Part shown: piece after piece, positions 21,813 through 34,800 of the stretch
How positions within the stretch are numbered: position 1 is the stretch's first letter
Layout of the letters: every line of letters starts with the position of its first letter
Assembly: GCF_000346465.2 (NCBI RefSeq)
Contig: NC_034012.1
Span: forward strand, 10,028,294-10,092,293
DNA: 64,000 nt
Direction: 5' to 3'
Origin: Prunus persica
Taxonomy: Eukaryota; Streptophyta; Magnoliopsida; Rosales; Rosaceae
The notes under the pieces: generated by a model
Seen by the model: only the letters and a program-made list of their open reading frames with translations
Database searches by the model: none
Told to the model about the DNA's origin: nothing
Made by a program: the position numbers and the translations under genes

Positions 21813-22734
21813 CACAATTGTGACAGTACATAATTTACGCCGTATATATATATTTTTGTTGAAGAGCTAGTGAACAGGCAAACTTCTTGAACTTGAGAAT
21901 TTTGAAATCGAAGAAATCGAATAGCACAATTATGAGAGTGTTTGATTTCCCCCCTGCATGTTTTTACTGTTGTGTGGTATGTAAACAAGTATTTTATATA
22001 TTTATTCTACAAAATAATGATCCTCAAATAAATATACAAACATACAATCTCGGTAGTGATGGTTACCGTGGATATTTTCGGTTCACTGTGTTCTCCAGAA
22101 TGCTAACCCTCAATTCCTTTAAGTGGTTTGTGTAGACCTTGGTTTCCTATTTCTGTACATCCAATCTTATTACATTTTTCTGAGTTTTCGTTTTTTATTC
22201 TTTTTATTTCCATCATAAATAATTTGGTTTATTGATTGATCATTTCATGCATTTATTCACCATCAAGTTTAGTGTTTACTTTGATTCTATTTTCTAGTTA
22301 TTTTGACTTCAAAATATCGCATGTGGTGATTCTGTCTCCTATAGTTTTTGGTATTCCATTTTATGCAGTTATGGTGCTTCCCATAACCTGTACCTTAGCC
22401 TTTTGTGCACAGTTCTGATTACACTTGAAAAATTTGCAATCTGTTACTTAATGTTAGTACTTGTAAAACTCTGCCAAACCCTTTGTATTTCATATACTGT
22501 GATATTCTATACAAAGCCTTGGAGGACACTGAAACTTTCTTGGGATTGAATGTATATTTTTTGGTGAGAGTATAACCTTTATGTTTTAAGATGTTCAAAC
22601 TAGTCAATTTGATGGCTATTAGTTGCTATTGTGTTTCTTGCCTGGGATGTTAACTTGTACTGTCCTCTCTGGCTAATGCAAACCATTAAAGAGAGCATCA
22701 TTTGACTGGCTGTAGGTGAAGTTCAGAATTCATC

Positions 22735-25700
22735 ATGGATTTAAAAAAACTCAAAGGTATGAATTGGGTTGGAAACATTTACCAGAAATTTGAAGCAATC
22801 TGCCAGGAGGTGGATGATATTGTGAATCAGGTAATAATGAAAGAAAAAAAAAACCCCAAAAAAGAGGATCTTAAGTGCTTCTGGACTTCGATTAATTTTG
22901 TTGCTGCTGCTACCTAGTGACTGCAGCTATCAATTCCTCTTGTAATGTTGAATGATTTCTTTCACAGGATACAATTAAATATGTCGAAACCCAGGTGCAG
23001 ACAGTGGGCAAGAGTGTGAAGAAACTCTGTTCTGATGTCGTCCAAGATTTAATTCCTCCTTTAGGGAATCCTGTTAATCATGACACTCAAGAGGTGGCTA
23101 TTACATATAATTCTACCATTAGTACTAAGTCAAGGGAACACTTGGAGGAAAATTCTTCCGATGAAATTGAAAAGCAATCACCTGCAGAGCCCAATGTAAT
23201 GGATCCTGTGATAAACCAACCGAGTCTTGTCTCTAGTAAATATTTCCTTGCAGATCAACCTAGTTCTCCAACATCAATGGATAGTTCTGAGGTGTCAGAG
23301 TCCGATGTATCTGTGGGAAAGATTCGTGAAGTTTTTTCAAATGAAAATTCTTTAGGTGCAACTGAAATGAAATCACCTTCAGAGCCCCATGTAATGGATC
23401 CTGTGACAAACCAGCTGAGTACCATGTCTTGTAAATATCAACTGGCAGATCAACCTAGTTCTCCAACTTCATTGGATACTCTTGAGCTGTCAGAGTACGA
23501 CTTGTCTGTGGAAAAGATAGATGAAGTTTTGACAAATGAAAAGTCTTTAGATGCAACAGAAGAATCACCTACAGAGTGCAATGTAATGGATCCTGTGACA
23601 AACCAGCCGAGTCTTGGCTCTAGTAAATTTTACCTTGCAGATCAACCTTATTCTCCAACTTCAATGGATACTCTTGTGCTTTCAGAGGCTTACTTTTCCG
23701 TAGAAAATCAAGAGTCTTTAGATGCAACAGAAAATCAATCACCTACAGAGCCCAATGTAATGGATCCTGTGACAAACCAGCCGAGTCTCATCTCTTGTAA
23801 ATGTCACATTGCAGATCAACAAAGTGCTCCAATTTCAATGGATACACTTGAGGTGTCTGAGTCTGACTTTTCTGCGAGAAAGATTGATGAAGTTTTGACA
23901 AATGGAATTTCTTTAGATGCAACTAAAAATCAATCACCTACAGAGCCCAGTATAATGGATCATGTGGCAAGCCAGCTGCGTCTTGTCTCTTCTAAATATC
24001 ACCTTGCAGATCAACTTAGTTCTCCAACTTCCATAAATACTCTTGGGGTGTCAGAGTCTGACTTGTCTGTGGGGAAGATTGATGATAATTTGACAAATGA
24101 AAACTCAGATGCAAATAATGAAGAAATTTCCATAAAAATGCTGGATTTAACTTCTCCTGTTATGTCAGAACACTTTACAGAGTCACCATTTCAGGTATTT
24201 GCTCACAGTAATTATGAAAATAGGCATACTTTTTTGCCTGAGGTTGCACCTATATCCCCAGCACATGGATTGGAGTTTGAATCCCAGCAAAAATGTACTG
24301 TTTGTTCAGATGAAATTTTGAGTGTTTCTGGTGCTTCAAATACTACTACTAAAATGGTATTTTCAGATGTATCTGGGGAGGATACTCCGCTAGGAATTGC
24401 ACCCTTCAGCAGCTGTAATGCAAAGGAATCACTTAGGCTCTTTGAATATTCACCTGAAAACTTATCCCTGGAAGCAATGTTTTCTCATAATTATGTTGAG
24501 GAGACTGGGTGTGTTTCTGATGTTTCTAATGAGATCCCAACATCTGCTTCACCATTAACTGTGTCGGGTAAAATTAAGGATGTGGATATGGGACTTTCTT
24601 CATTCAGAGGTGTCCTATCACTGGAACCAGTTGGTTAGTATTTTTTTGGTTCTCTCATTGTCGAAGTATTCTTGTTTTTCCTTAGACAACAGGCATTCAT
24701 TAACTTTTATAAATTACAGAAGAAGGCACTTCCAGAATTACGTTGACCCTGCCTCCGACAGTACCATCTGGAAAACAGCAAGTTCAGATCTGCGAGTCTG
24801 TTCAATTTGATGCTCTTAATTCCTTTTCAGATATTGGTATGTTCTAGAATGCATATGCGGCACTTTAATTTATTTCCTCTCTCATCTCTCACCTTTGAAA
24901 CCCCATTGGCCAAAGTCTGGAGTCTTCATTTATTTGGATTTTTATTGTAGTAACAACAATAGTGATGAGATAATAATTCTTATGTTTCAATCTTGCAGAA
25001 CCTTAATGCTAAGTATTATCTTTTAAGTGATCTAGATTTGCCCCATTTTGTTTTCCAACTTAAATGTTTGTTTCCTCATTTTATTCCTCTTTGAGTTTCA
25101 TTTCAAGCAATTAGATTCCTGAAGTTTCTAAACTGAGGAGGGCATCTGATTAATAACATAACAAGCTATAAGCCCAGAATCCTTTAGTAAAAGTAATTTG
25201 TAACATCATAGTCCTAACCACTTCTATTAGGAGTCTATTTCTGTTCTACAACCTTATATTTTTCGTGGAGTATAACCACATGAGATTTGATGAAGAAGAT
25301 TGCAATGCACCTTTAACATACACAAGTATGAATAAGAATGTCAAATTGGACCTGACCCTTCTTTATGACATACTTGAGATGCAGAACAGAGTTCATAATG
25401 ATGTTTCAATATATAACAATGCTGGCCATGATTTTATTTTGGTATTTTGACTCTACGACTGAAGTGCCCTCTTTGTGCTATTTTGCACATTGGTATACTT
25501 GGCAACTGAGGGAACTATTTTAAACCATAACTGTCCCTTGCATCTGCTTTCTATGATGTGTTTTGGATGCTACCTCTCTAAGCTTGCAAAGTGTTTACAG
25601 GCCTTTCAGATGAATCAAGTTGTGATTTTTCTCACTCTAGCATGGAAACCATTGATTTGCATGATAAGGTGAAGCTTGAGGAGAGCTGTGTCATTGTAGA

Positions 25701-27363
25701 CGATAGCGTACTACATGCTATCTCTTTCAGAACAAGAAAGCTAAGATCATACAAGGTATTCCTTCCACTTCTCCAATCCCCCCTTTCTGTTTAGGTAAAG
25801 GAAATGTTATTTTAGAAAGGTTCTGCATATTGCATTTGTTATGAATATTAACACGATGGTGGCATGCTCTGTTTCGTGTTTGAAGTGTTCTTACATAGTC
25901 TTAGTTAGAAGTCACAATTCCAGAGGGCATGTTAGGAAAGAGAAGCTGAATGCTATAATAGTAGAGTGTTCTTTACCATGACTTTCCATGTAAAAAAATT
26001 GACTTTCTGCAAAGGAGGATTAGTGTATACTGCACTCTCAACTCTGGCCCCAGACTTTCCAGAATCTGGCCTAGTTTCAGGAACAAATCCTGGAGTTCTA
26101 TTTTTTTTTTTCAAGGGAAAAATACAATTTATTTCCCCTCTTCGATCACTAAATAGGAATAATTAGGTTTAGTGGGCAACTGAAGGTTGACTGTGGGAAA
26201 GGTTCCTTCCTTCAATGGCGATGCCTGCTAATGGTCTGTCCAGAGTAGGTTAAGAATGTATTACATCTCCTATTTGCATGAATGATTACTTAGAAGATTC
26301 TCATTGGCTTGGGTGATGCTCCTAATATTAAATAGCTTCCTTGGGTTTAATTATGAGACAATTTATCCCGCTTCATAGCTGTCTCTGTATTTAAATGGAA
26401 CTTTACGTGCACGAGGGCAGTTTATCATGCCACACCATGAGGTCGAAGAAGAGAGTGAGAGACATCCGATAATTTTCCCTTGGTCTTTTGTGCTATCTAT
26501 GCTTAAAAGGGTATTCCCTTTGACTTCTTTTGGTGCACTTTTTCCTTTCAATCCACTATTTCGGAAACTTTTAGAACACAAAATTGAGTCATATTTTATG
26601 AGTTTTAAATACTGATTACGGACAGCCCTTTCTCATATATGTGAAATGTTTTGTGTTGTTAGTATCCTTGATTAATCTTTTTGCAATAAACAGACTGGTG
26701 TGAAGTGCTCGAACCCGGCATATAAGATGCCCTGTTTGACATACACTGTGCAATCACAGCAAATTAGATCTGTTGAGTTCCAATCCACCCAATTGATCGC
26801 AATTTTCTTAAAGCATGTTATATGGTTTTCACTTGTCCAAACATTACAAATTTCCGTTGAAACCAATTAGAAAATAAAGAACTACATGCATCATTTCAGA
26901 CTCGCATCTAAAATACTTCATAATATGGTTCTGGATTCTTTCTCATATTAAAAAGGCATATTTACGGTGAACCCATAATAAAGATTTAGATTGCAGTCAC
27001 CGATCTGAACTTTGCTGAGAATCAATGAATTATCAATTTTTCATATATAAATAAATTTCTTGTAAAGAAAAGAAACTAAACATGTTGCTTGAAGGTGATG
27101 CCATCAGAAATGTGAAACTGTATCAACAAATTATGTGCCTCATTAGCATGATGAGCCTGACTGTATCAATTTTTCATTTGCTTTGTTGTATACAGAAAAG
27201 AATCCAGGATGCTTTTACATCAAAGAAGAGGCTGACAAAGGAATATGAACAGCTAGCAATTTGGTTTGGGGACACTGATATAAATTCCAGCCAAGAAACA
27301 CTCTCTAACATGACAAATTTGCAAACTCATGATGCCTGTGACTCTGAATGGGAGCTCCTTTAA
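22735..27363 (+). CDS. Unrecognised plant-specific protein with five internal tandem repeats
   Basis: Five coding exons: 22735-22830, 22968-24633, 24720-24836, 25601-25755 and 27196-27363. All are GT-AG and phase-compatible, giving 733 residues. The N-terminal ~65 residues (GMNWVGNIYQKFEAICQEV, then DTIKYVETQVQTVGKSVKKL) look helical and conserved. Residues about 103-416 are five tandem units of 58-65 residues. The rest is acidic, Ser/Thr-rich and probably disordered. The C-terminal block is basic and helical (KRIQDAFTSKKRLTKEYEQL), followed by AIWFGDTD and the final EWELL. I cannot assign a function. No catalytic motif, signal peptide or membrane segment is visible. The end blocks feel like a conserved plant family, with the variable middle acting as a linker. 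The fourth intron (25756-27195) is large and holds no recognisable gene. The gene ends about 0.5 kb from the convergent TBL gene. Confidence 0.8.
23178..24120 (+). repeat. Five in-frame tandem coding repeats of 174-195 bp
   Basis: Units start at 23178, 23373, 23565, 23739 and 23934, each at the codons for SP.E. The unit starts are separated by 195, 192, 174 and 195 bp, all multiples of three. The unit consensus runs SPTEPNVMDPVTNQ, then LADQPSSPTSMDTLEVSESD, then a KIDEVLTNE-like segment ending in LDAT. Unit 3 lacks most of the KIDEVLTNE segment. Nucleotide identity between units is visibly high, indicating fairly recent expansion. Confidence 0.9.
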
Positions 27364-27872
27364 GTAAATTAACGCGTCCCAGTAAATAATTGGATTGATT
27401 ACAAGGCTGCTTGCCTTTGCAGGTAAATATGTTGGAAATAATACCATACCGAAGATTTATGATTGTGGATGATGCCACTATTTCGTTGTTGAAATACACA
27501 AAATAAAGAAGTTAACCTTATAGTATTGAGTTCTATCTGGTCGGTATTTGTTTCTTTCTGAGAGAAAGCTGCAATACTGTGATACCCTTGGTGCGTGGAT
27601 TTTATCTTCTCTCACCAAATTAAAGTTGTTTGCTGGTTAAAGAACGACAAAAGAGTTGCGGATTTTATTTCTCTCTGGTCACCAAAATAAAGCTGAAATT
27701 CGGTTGAAGAAAAGAAAAAGAAGACCAAAAGTGTTAAATTAAATACAAGTTCCGTCGCAGGTGTCATTTCCTTTTCTTCTTCCTCGCAAAATGCTGCACT
27801 ATTGATCCTCAATATTAACATACAAATGTACCTCTCATAGATTTTATCCAAGGCTCAACTGTTTAATTCAAC
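27364..27872. other. Convergent 3' ends
   Basis: This holds the 3' UTRs of the repeat-protein gene (plus) and the TBL gene (minus). 'aaataaag' at about 27501-27508 is a possible poly(A) signal for the plus gene. 'gtcaccaaaataaagctgaaattcgg' and 'ctcaccaaattaaagttgtttgctgg' (27615-27700) form a diverged short direct repeat. No other gene is seen. Confidence 0.5.
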
Positions 27873-30265
27873 TTACAAAAGATTTTGATGGCTCTTTAAC
27901 AAATGTGCATACAAAATCTCATTCCATGTATCAGGAACCCCAGGTAGGCACCAGTGAATGCAATCAGCAAAATTTTTAGGATCAGATCTTTGTTCCTTTG
28001 TCAAGAGCTTCCCCTTGCGTTCCCCGTATATGGATGTATGTGCGTCTTTTCGGTACTCTGACAACTGGGTAATATTCAAAAATGTTACCTTCACTTTCAA
28101 ATCCTGTATTTGGTCGTGTATCATTTCCATGATTTCCATGTTTGAACCAGTACCCCAATATGAACCTTGAATTGGGTAAGACTCGTTGAAGCAGTTCTCA
28201 TCACTTCCAGCCTTCCATTCCCAACTCCTACAAAAGAAATTTCAATGATGCTTTCATGATTACAGAATAGTTCAGGACTTTGGAGAGAGCTTTTTGCAAG
28301 CTGTAGTTTTATTTTCATGGGATTAGGCAGGTTTGATGAACTCGGTCTGAATTAGGCCTGCGGATTAACGTAACTATTCCATAATTGTGAAGCATTTGGA
28401 TTTAGCTGTCATTTGGGTTGAAAGGTTTTAGGACTTTGGTTTTCTTTTTTGAATATGTTTGAGTGGAAGTGTGAAACTCACCATAAATGTGTTGGAGACA
28501 TACTCATGAAGAAGACCTTTTGTCTCTCAGGGTTGATGCTGGATTCCAACCATTCTGCCCAAGTTTGTAACGCCAGTCTGTATGCTGTAGTGACATTATA
28601 TTCTTGGACATCAGGAGATCCATATCTGGGGAAGACAAGCAAAATATAATTCATTGTCAAATCCCAAATCCGACTCTCGTCTCAAAATTCACTCAACAAG
28701 ACTTAACTTAAATACAAATGCCTTAAATGTTTCCATAGCAGCAACACCATTTTCTTTTGCAATGGTTTTTCGCCTAGCGATTTATGTCCATGCTATCATA
28801 AAACGTTAGGTGATCAACCAAGTTTGGCCATGAAATTTGAATTCAGGATTCAGGACCATCAACAAAGTGGAGATTGAATGTCACTAGAAATGCGTTAACC
28901 AATTGAAATCAGAACGATGAAATTATAACATAGGGGTCCCCTACAAATATGTCACTCACGTAGCATTGATGGTAGGCTTGTGCATCCACCATACATAGCT
29001 CTCGAACACCAAGATATCTACTCCTTCCCAGTGTTTTCCATGCTTAGCTATAGAGTCTAGCTTCACCAGCCGTTTCAGTACAGTATGTTTTGTTGCATGG
29101 TCCGAAATCGACTCCACAATAAATGGAGCCCAATAGTATTCAATGGATGCATCAAACTCCTGGGAAAGGGAAAAAAGAGTTTGCCTTAAAATGTAGAACA
29201 AAATGAGAAGTTCCTAAGACCTGAAGAGCATGAGGGGGAGTCGAACTCTTACCGTAACCATGGGGTTAGTGTTTTAAGACATGAGCTTTAAGCCTCACTA
29301 ATGAGAAGGTTATTTTGCATATGGAATGTCCCACAGGCAGTAGAATGTTTACCTCAACTTTGAAGATCTTTCTGGGAGGGGCCCTTTGGAGAGATTTCTT
29401 TCCTTGAGGAATTATAGATTGAACCATACAGACTAGGGATTCAAACTGCCCTCTCTGTACAGAGTCTCCAACAAACATCAGCCTTTTACCCCTCAAAATC
29501 TGCATTAGCTTCAATGGATCAAACCTGAATTCAAAGCCAAAGCCACTCACTAAAAAAAAAAATTGAAAAACATGAGATGGTTCGACCCACATCCCATATA
29601 AAATGCTTGAAAACAAGTTTCTTGCCCAATTGACATGAAGTGGGCATGAAATAAATCCACTTTTTTTCCCAGTGAAAATCCAATTTCAAGATTAAAAACA
29701 ATCAGAATAATTTCATGGGCCACTTTTGAAAAAGAAAAATCGGTACCTCTTGTGATGTTTTCCGAAGAAATTTTCAAAGCACATTAACTCTGCTTTTAAG
29801 AATGATTATTGCTTCATTGTTTCTTTCTTGGACTGTCATATTGTGCCCTTAGAATTTAGGATGCATGCAAAAGTGTAGAGTTTTTTACCTTGGGAGGTTG
29901 CAGTCATTAGGTTGCCACCTCCAATTCTTATAGTAAGAATCAGGCCTACCATTTCTTTGGCAAGTAACTTGCTTTACCAAGTAAGGACAGCTCTCTTCTG
30001 TATAGTGTGGATGGGACACATTGTCCCACACCCATTTCCCTTCAAACACATTGCAACTTTCATCAATCCTGTCCTCAGGGGAAACAACAACTGCCGGACT
30101 CTGTTGTTGACCTCTTGGCCTGCCATATAGCTGAAAGACAAAGCTGTCATTGGTCTTCAAGGCGTCGAGCACTAGTTTTGCAGTCCCAAGGACAAGCAGA
30201 GAAGCCAACGCAACCGGGAAGAGGGATTGGATTCGACGGTCAAGAGAGAGCTGGTGCCTTGTCAT
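27873..30265 (-). CDS. TBL: Trichome-birefringence-like (TBL) polysaccharide O-acetyltransferase
   Basis: Exons in transcript order: 30265-29889, 29524-29353, 29159-28960, 28625-28482 and 28227-27873, giving 415 residues with all junction phases agreeing. It is a Golgi type II membrane protein. A short basic N-terminus precedes a membrane anchor at about residues 14-33. The TBL domain follows ([35 protein letters not shown]). The esterase-type GDS motif ([10 protein letters not shown]) is at 145-147 and the DxxH motif (DCIHW) at 386-389, supplying the catalytic Ser and Asp/His. Family members O-acetylate xylan or mannan in secondary walls. The wording ([16 protein letters not shown]) fits the xylan-type TBL28-35/ESK1-related group, but the exact orthologue cannot be fixed by eye. 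Intron 2 contains a SINE-like relic. Confidence 0.92.
29212..29290 (-). mobile_element. tRNA-like SINE relic in a TBL intron
   Basis: On the minus strand, 'attagtgaggctta' (A-box-like) is followed by 'agagttcgactcccc', a good tRNA-type B box. It lies within the intron between TBL exons 2 and 3. It has no cloverleaf or acceptor stem, so it is not an intact tRNA gene. Confidence 0.4.
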
Positions 30266-30818
30266 TTTGGGAGAGGTGATGAAGATGATGGCTATGGTTT
30301 ATGTTTGATTGTTAAAAGACATTTTCTTGGTGAAGTATTTGAACAGGTTACCTTGAACTTTAAGTCTTTTTGGTGAAGTGACACATGCAACCACCAGTTG
30401 GTAGGATCAAGTTTTTTAGGTATTTCTCATTTTTAAATTGAAATAAGGCTGTTGTTCTTTTGAACTCCTATGTGGGCCTTCAGATAGTAAACAATCTTCT
30501 TGATGCCACAAGTGATTTTCTTCCCACTAATTTTTTTTTTTTTCTTCAAGTAACATTAGTTTTCATTGATGAAGAGAGGTGGCATGTTAAACTCCCTAAG
30601 TTGGAGCACATCATCAGTGGTTGTTGATTGTAGGCCCTTTCGGTTTTGACCATGTATCCATCATGATCATATGGAGAGAAACTCTCATGTCATGTTTGTT
30701 ATTCCTACTAATAATACAATGACCTGTTTAATAACTTTTTTATTTGTCATTGTATTATTAGCCATGAATAATAACACCGTGTTATTCCCGTCTCAAGAGA
30801 GTTTTTTTTCCTCATAAT
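30266..30818. other. Intergenic, upstream of TBL
   Basis: This holds the promoter and 5' UTR of the minus-strand TBL gene, a T-run near 30530-30543, the small hairpin element at 30697-30776, and the 8-bp target duplication of the adjacent hAT element (30811-30818). Confidence 0.5.
30697..30776. repeat. 80-bp inverted-repeat hairpin
   Basis: The left arm tgttattcc...ctaataatacaatgac (30697-30723) pairs with the right arm at 30746-30776. The only interruptions are a short bulge (the right arm carries 'atgg' inside) and a loop of about 22 bases. It is probably a tiny MITE remnant; no target duplication was identified. Confidence 0.6.
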
Positions 30819-31405
30819 TAGGGGTGGGCATCGGGACCGGAAAACCGGAACACCGAACCGAACCGGTGAAAAAAAACCGAAAAAAAAACCGGTTGACCAA
30901 AAAAGTCAACAAACCAGACCGGAACTGGACCGAACCGGTTCCAACCGGTTCCGATTCTGGTTTTACATCTCTCCGCACCGGACTGGACCGAACCGGACCG
31001 GTCATATATTTTATATTTATATTTTTACAAAATTTTAAAATCTAATGCCATTTTTTAACTTTTATAATCACTAATTTTCCAAGTTCAACTTCAAAAAATT
31101 TCTAAATGTATGAATTGGATTATTTGTTCATTTTTAAGCTAAAAAAAAAGTTATTTATTATAATTTTTTTATTTAAAAAATTTTAAAAAAAAATTTTTTT
31201 TTTTAAAAAAATTTAAAAAATAATAAATTAATAATCCGGTTCAAAACCGGAACCGGTCAGAACCGGTTAGAACCGAACCGGCCGGTTTTCGAAATTTTTT
31301 TTGTCTAAACCGGACCGAACTGGACCGGTTAAATAATACCGATTTCGATTCCGGTTTGAGGTGAAAACCGGACCGAACCGGACCGCGCCCACCCCTACTC
31401 ATAAT
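30811..31405. mobile_element. hAT-type MITE, rich in ccggttcggtt repeats
   Basis: The body is 30819-31397 (579 bp). The left end taggggtgggca and right end gcgcccacccccta-like (inverse taggggtgggcg) form the inverted termini. The 8-bp repeat ctcataat lies at 30811-30818 and 31398-31405. Both arms are packed with aaccgg/ccggtt motifs, which makes them self-complementary, around a central AT core (31020-31230). TIRs of TAGGGGTGGGC with an 8-bp target duplication are typical of plant hAT elements. No transposase is present. Confidence 0.87.
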
Positions 31406-31808
31406 GATCAATTATGCATTGGTCTTGGGGCAAAGACCTTTCTGAAACTGGAGAAATTATTGTAAAATATTATAATACAATCCGTTCCTGTATCATATGG
31501 ATAGACAATAAAATTCATAATTTTTTATGTAGACAAGTTATACCATGTACTTACGTCAGAACTCTAAACACCAAAAGAGGTCTTAATTGAAAAAAATGAA
31601 AAAAAAAAAAAAAATTACAGAGAGAAAAGAGTGCACAAATATCTAAACCCCCAAAAAAACCCCACAACCTCACTTTAATCCATTTCCCCTTTGGTGTTTA
31701 CAAACTCTGAACCCAAAACCCCTCCCTAAACCCAAACGGACAAAATAACGAAGTACAAAAACAATCGAATCCAATCCTATCTGAGCTCTCTCCCTCTCTA
31801 CCCAAAAC
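31406..31808 (+). promoter_or_regulatory. Upstream region and leader of the IPT9-like gene
   Basis: An intergenic AT-rich stretch includes an A-run (31598-31613). A CT-rich leader (gagctctctccctctctacc, about 31781-31800) lies just before ATG 31809. No convincing TATA box stands out. Confidence 0.35.
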
Positions 31809-34800
31809 ATGATTATCAGTAGTAGTTGCGTGCGTACATTTTGCCCGCGCCTCCCGTCGTCGTCGAAGAAGCGTGCCCTCCGGACGGCTGCGCTGGTGAC
31901 TTTCACTATCCGCCGGCGTCGTTTGAGCACCGCGTGCTCAGTTTCAGCCACCAAGAGTAAAGAGAAGGAGAAGGTGATAGTCGTATCTGGGCCCACTGGA
32001 GCAGGGAAGAGCCGCCTGGCTTTTGAGCTCGCTAAGCGGCTCAATGGCGAGATTATCAGCGCCGACTCTGTTCAGGTTTTAGCAAACACACAATACCCAG
32101 TTGTTGGTTTTTGTTGTTCTCTGTTTGGGTGCTGAGAAAAAAAAGGGAAAGAAAATGGAAAAATGTAGCTTCTTTCAAAGTAAGCAGCAGAGTGGTTAGT
32201 TCATTAGTTGGGTGTTCTTGAGATACTAATTTGTAAGTATGGAGAGTTTGGTTTATTGGGTATTTAGTCATAAACCATTTTACTTACTGATACTAATAGA
32301 CAAAAAGAAAGTTGACACTGTGTTATACCAAATAGATTTGAATTACTTAAGTTGAAAATTTGAATTGTTATAATCAAGCTTGCCTTCAATGAGTAATGCT
32401 AATTTCTGTTTATAGAGGCCACAATAATCTAGATAAGGAACTGAAATGTAAAAAATTCCAAACAAATGATAAACATCAGGAAATACACAATAAAACAACT
32501 ATGGGCATCGAAATGGAAGACATCTCAAAATATCCAAATCTCCTTCAATATAACATTGCGTTGTTTGGATTGCCTTTTGTTTATGCTTATAACACTTAAC
32601 AGGCAGTGCAATATTGCTTAAAGTGATTTTGTTTGGTATGGCTTTGTCGCCTCAGGTATATCGGGGACTTGATATTGGATCTGCCAAGCCTTCCCCAGGT
32701 GATAGACAGGTGCTTGCCTAATTGAGAAAATTGTACATTTAGTGTATTCATCTACCATTGAAATTTAATTTATGATAATATAGACTTCTGGATTATGTTG
32801 GTTTCAGTTGCATTGTATGCCATATTAGTTTTATGTTTTTTTTTCATTTTGACCTTTTAATGTTTGTATCTATGATGTTATGTCGTGCTTAGATTTTACA
32901 TTTTAATAATTGTAATATGATTGTTGTGGATGTATTGTTCCGCCATTTCTGACTTGAATTTTTTACCCTTTCAAGCACTAGCAATTCATATTATATTCTC
33001 TAACAAATCACATAATATCCTCATTTAATTTTATCTCTTCTCTGCAATTCAATAGTTCATATGGAGTAAGTCTATTGTATAGACTGCTTGTCTGATTATT
33101 AATGCAGAATTTCATATGTAGGTAGAAGCCTTTATGTCCTAATGAAGTTTTGCATGGAAAAAAGAAATACTTCATCATATTGATAAAACAGCAAGTTTCT
33201 AGCTAATCCAAAATATAACAAAAACAAAGAAAAACAAAACTACTATAATTACAAAGTAGGTTTGTTTAACTTGATACTAAATTTTACTGCTAATGATTGA
33301 TTGGGCAACTTCTCCCCGTGTAATCTCAACTGGTCTGTTTTTTGTAACTGGAATTTGACCAAAAAATTGTGTGTTTTTTTTTTTTGATTTTTTATAATAA
33401 AAATTCTTATTTTTTGTTTTTCTTTCTTTAATGCAGGAGGTGCCGCATCATCTTGTTGATATTTTGCACCCATCTGAAGGTGTGTTGTCTACTAAATTTA
33501 AGGGCAGATAGATATGTATCATAGCATATTATATCTTCATCTTCTAGGATTTGGAGGCTATAATTGAAATTTGGGTGTTGTGGGATGCTTGGATGATGTT
33601 GAGTTTTCTACTGCTAGGTTTGGAACTTTGCATATTTCTGTTCTCCCAATTCAACACATGTTTTATTCTTCAGACTATTCCGTCGGAAAATTTTATGAGG
33701 ATGCAAGGCAAGCTACAAGATCTATTCTTGATAGTGGCCGTGTTCCCGTAGTTACTGGTGGCACTGGATTGTACTTGCGCTGGTATGTGACAATATCTTC
33801 TTGCGTAAATGCTAGTTTCGATCTTTGTTTCTTTATTTGTTTCTTCTTGTTTTAGAGTTAGTATGTTTTTTTGGTCTGTTTATAGCTAGAATGTTGAGTA
33901 TAGATTAACATAAATGGTCTCTTAATGTAATAGCCTCCCATGTAAACTAATAGCTTTTGAAATGACATCTGCTTATTGATTGATGATATTGGCAACATTT
34001 AATTTGGTTGCTTAAAGGTGAATTTGAATAAAAATTTATGTAATTAAGAGCAATAACCTTCATTTTCTCTCTCTTCTTTTTGGTTGTATTAATAGCATTT
34101 TTTTTTTAGGCTCATATATGGAAAACCAGATGTTCCCAAAGCGTCTCCAGATATTGCATCTGAAGCGTATTCTGAGTTAGTGGATCTGCAGAACAATGAA
34201 GACTGGGAAGCAGCTGTGCAGTTAGTGGTCAAAGCAGGTGACCCAAAGGCTCAATTTTTGCCTGCCAATGACTGGTATCGATTAAGACGCAGCCTTGAGA
34301 TCATTAAGGTTGGTTTGTGATGTATATGCATTCCTTGAACATAGACACAGGCGCCCGCATATCACTATTTTTGTTGATAAATTTGCCTCAATATTGACTA
34401 TTTAGTTGCATTGTTTGAAGCTTATCCCCTTCAACTTCACTGATGGTGGATGTAATTATATGCATGTTCTGAAATGACAGTCTAGTGGATCACCTCCATC
34501 GGCATTTCAAGTACCCTACGATTCTTTCCGGAAACAATGTGATTCTAGTATAGTTGACAGACATGACATCAATCCTTCAACTGATGTTGTGGAAGAAGTA
34601 AAATCAAAGGAATTGGACTATGATTTCATTTGCTTTTTCCTCTCAAGCAAAAGAGTTGATCTTTATAGATCAATTGACTGTCGATGTGAAGATATGCTGT
34701 CAGGTGAATCGTACTTTGACACATCACTACAAATTGATCATTCATCTTTGAGTTTTCAAACTCAAATCAGGCAATTTCATTAGTTTTACATATGCTGATC

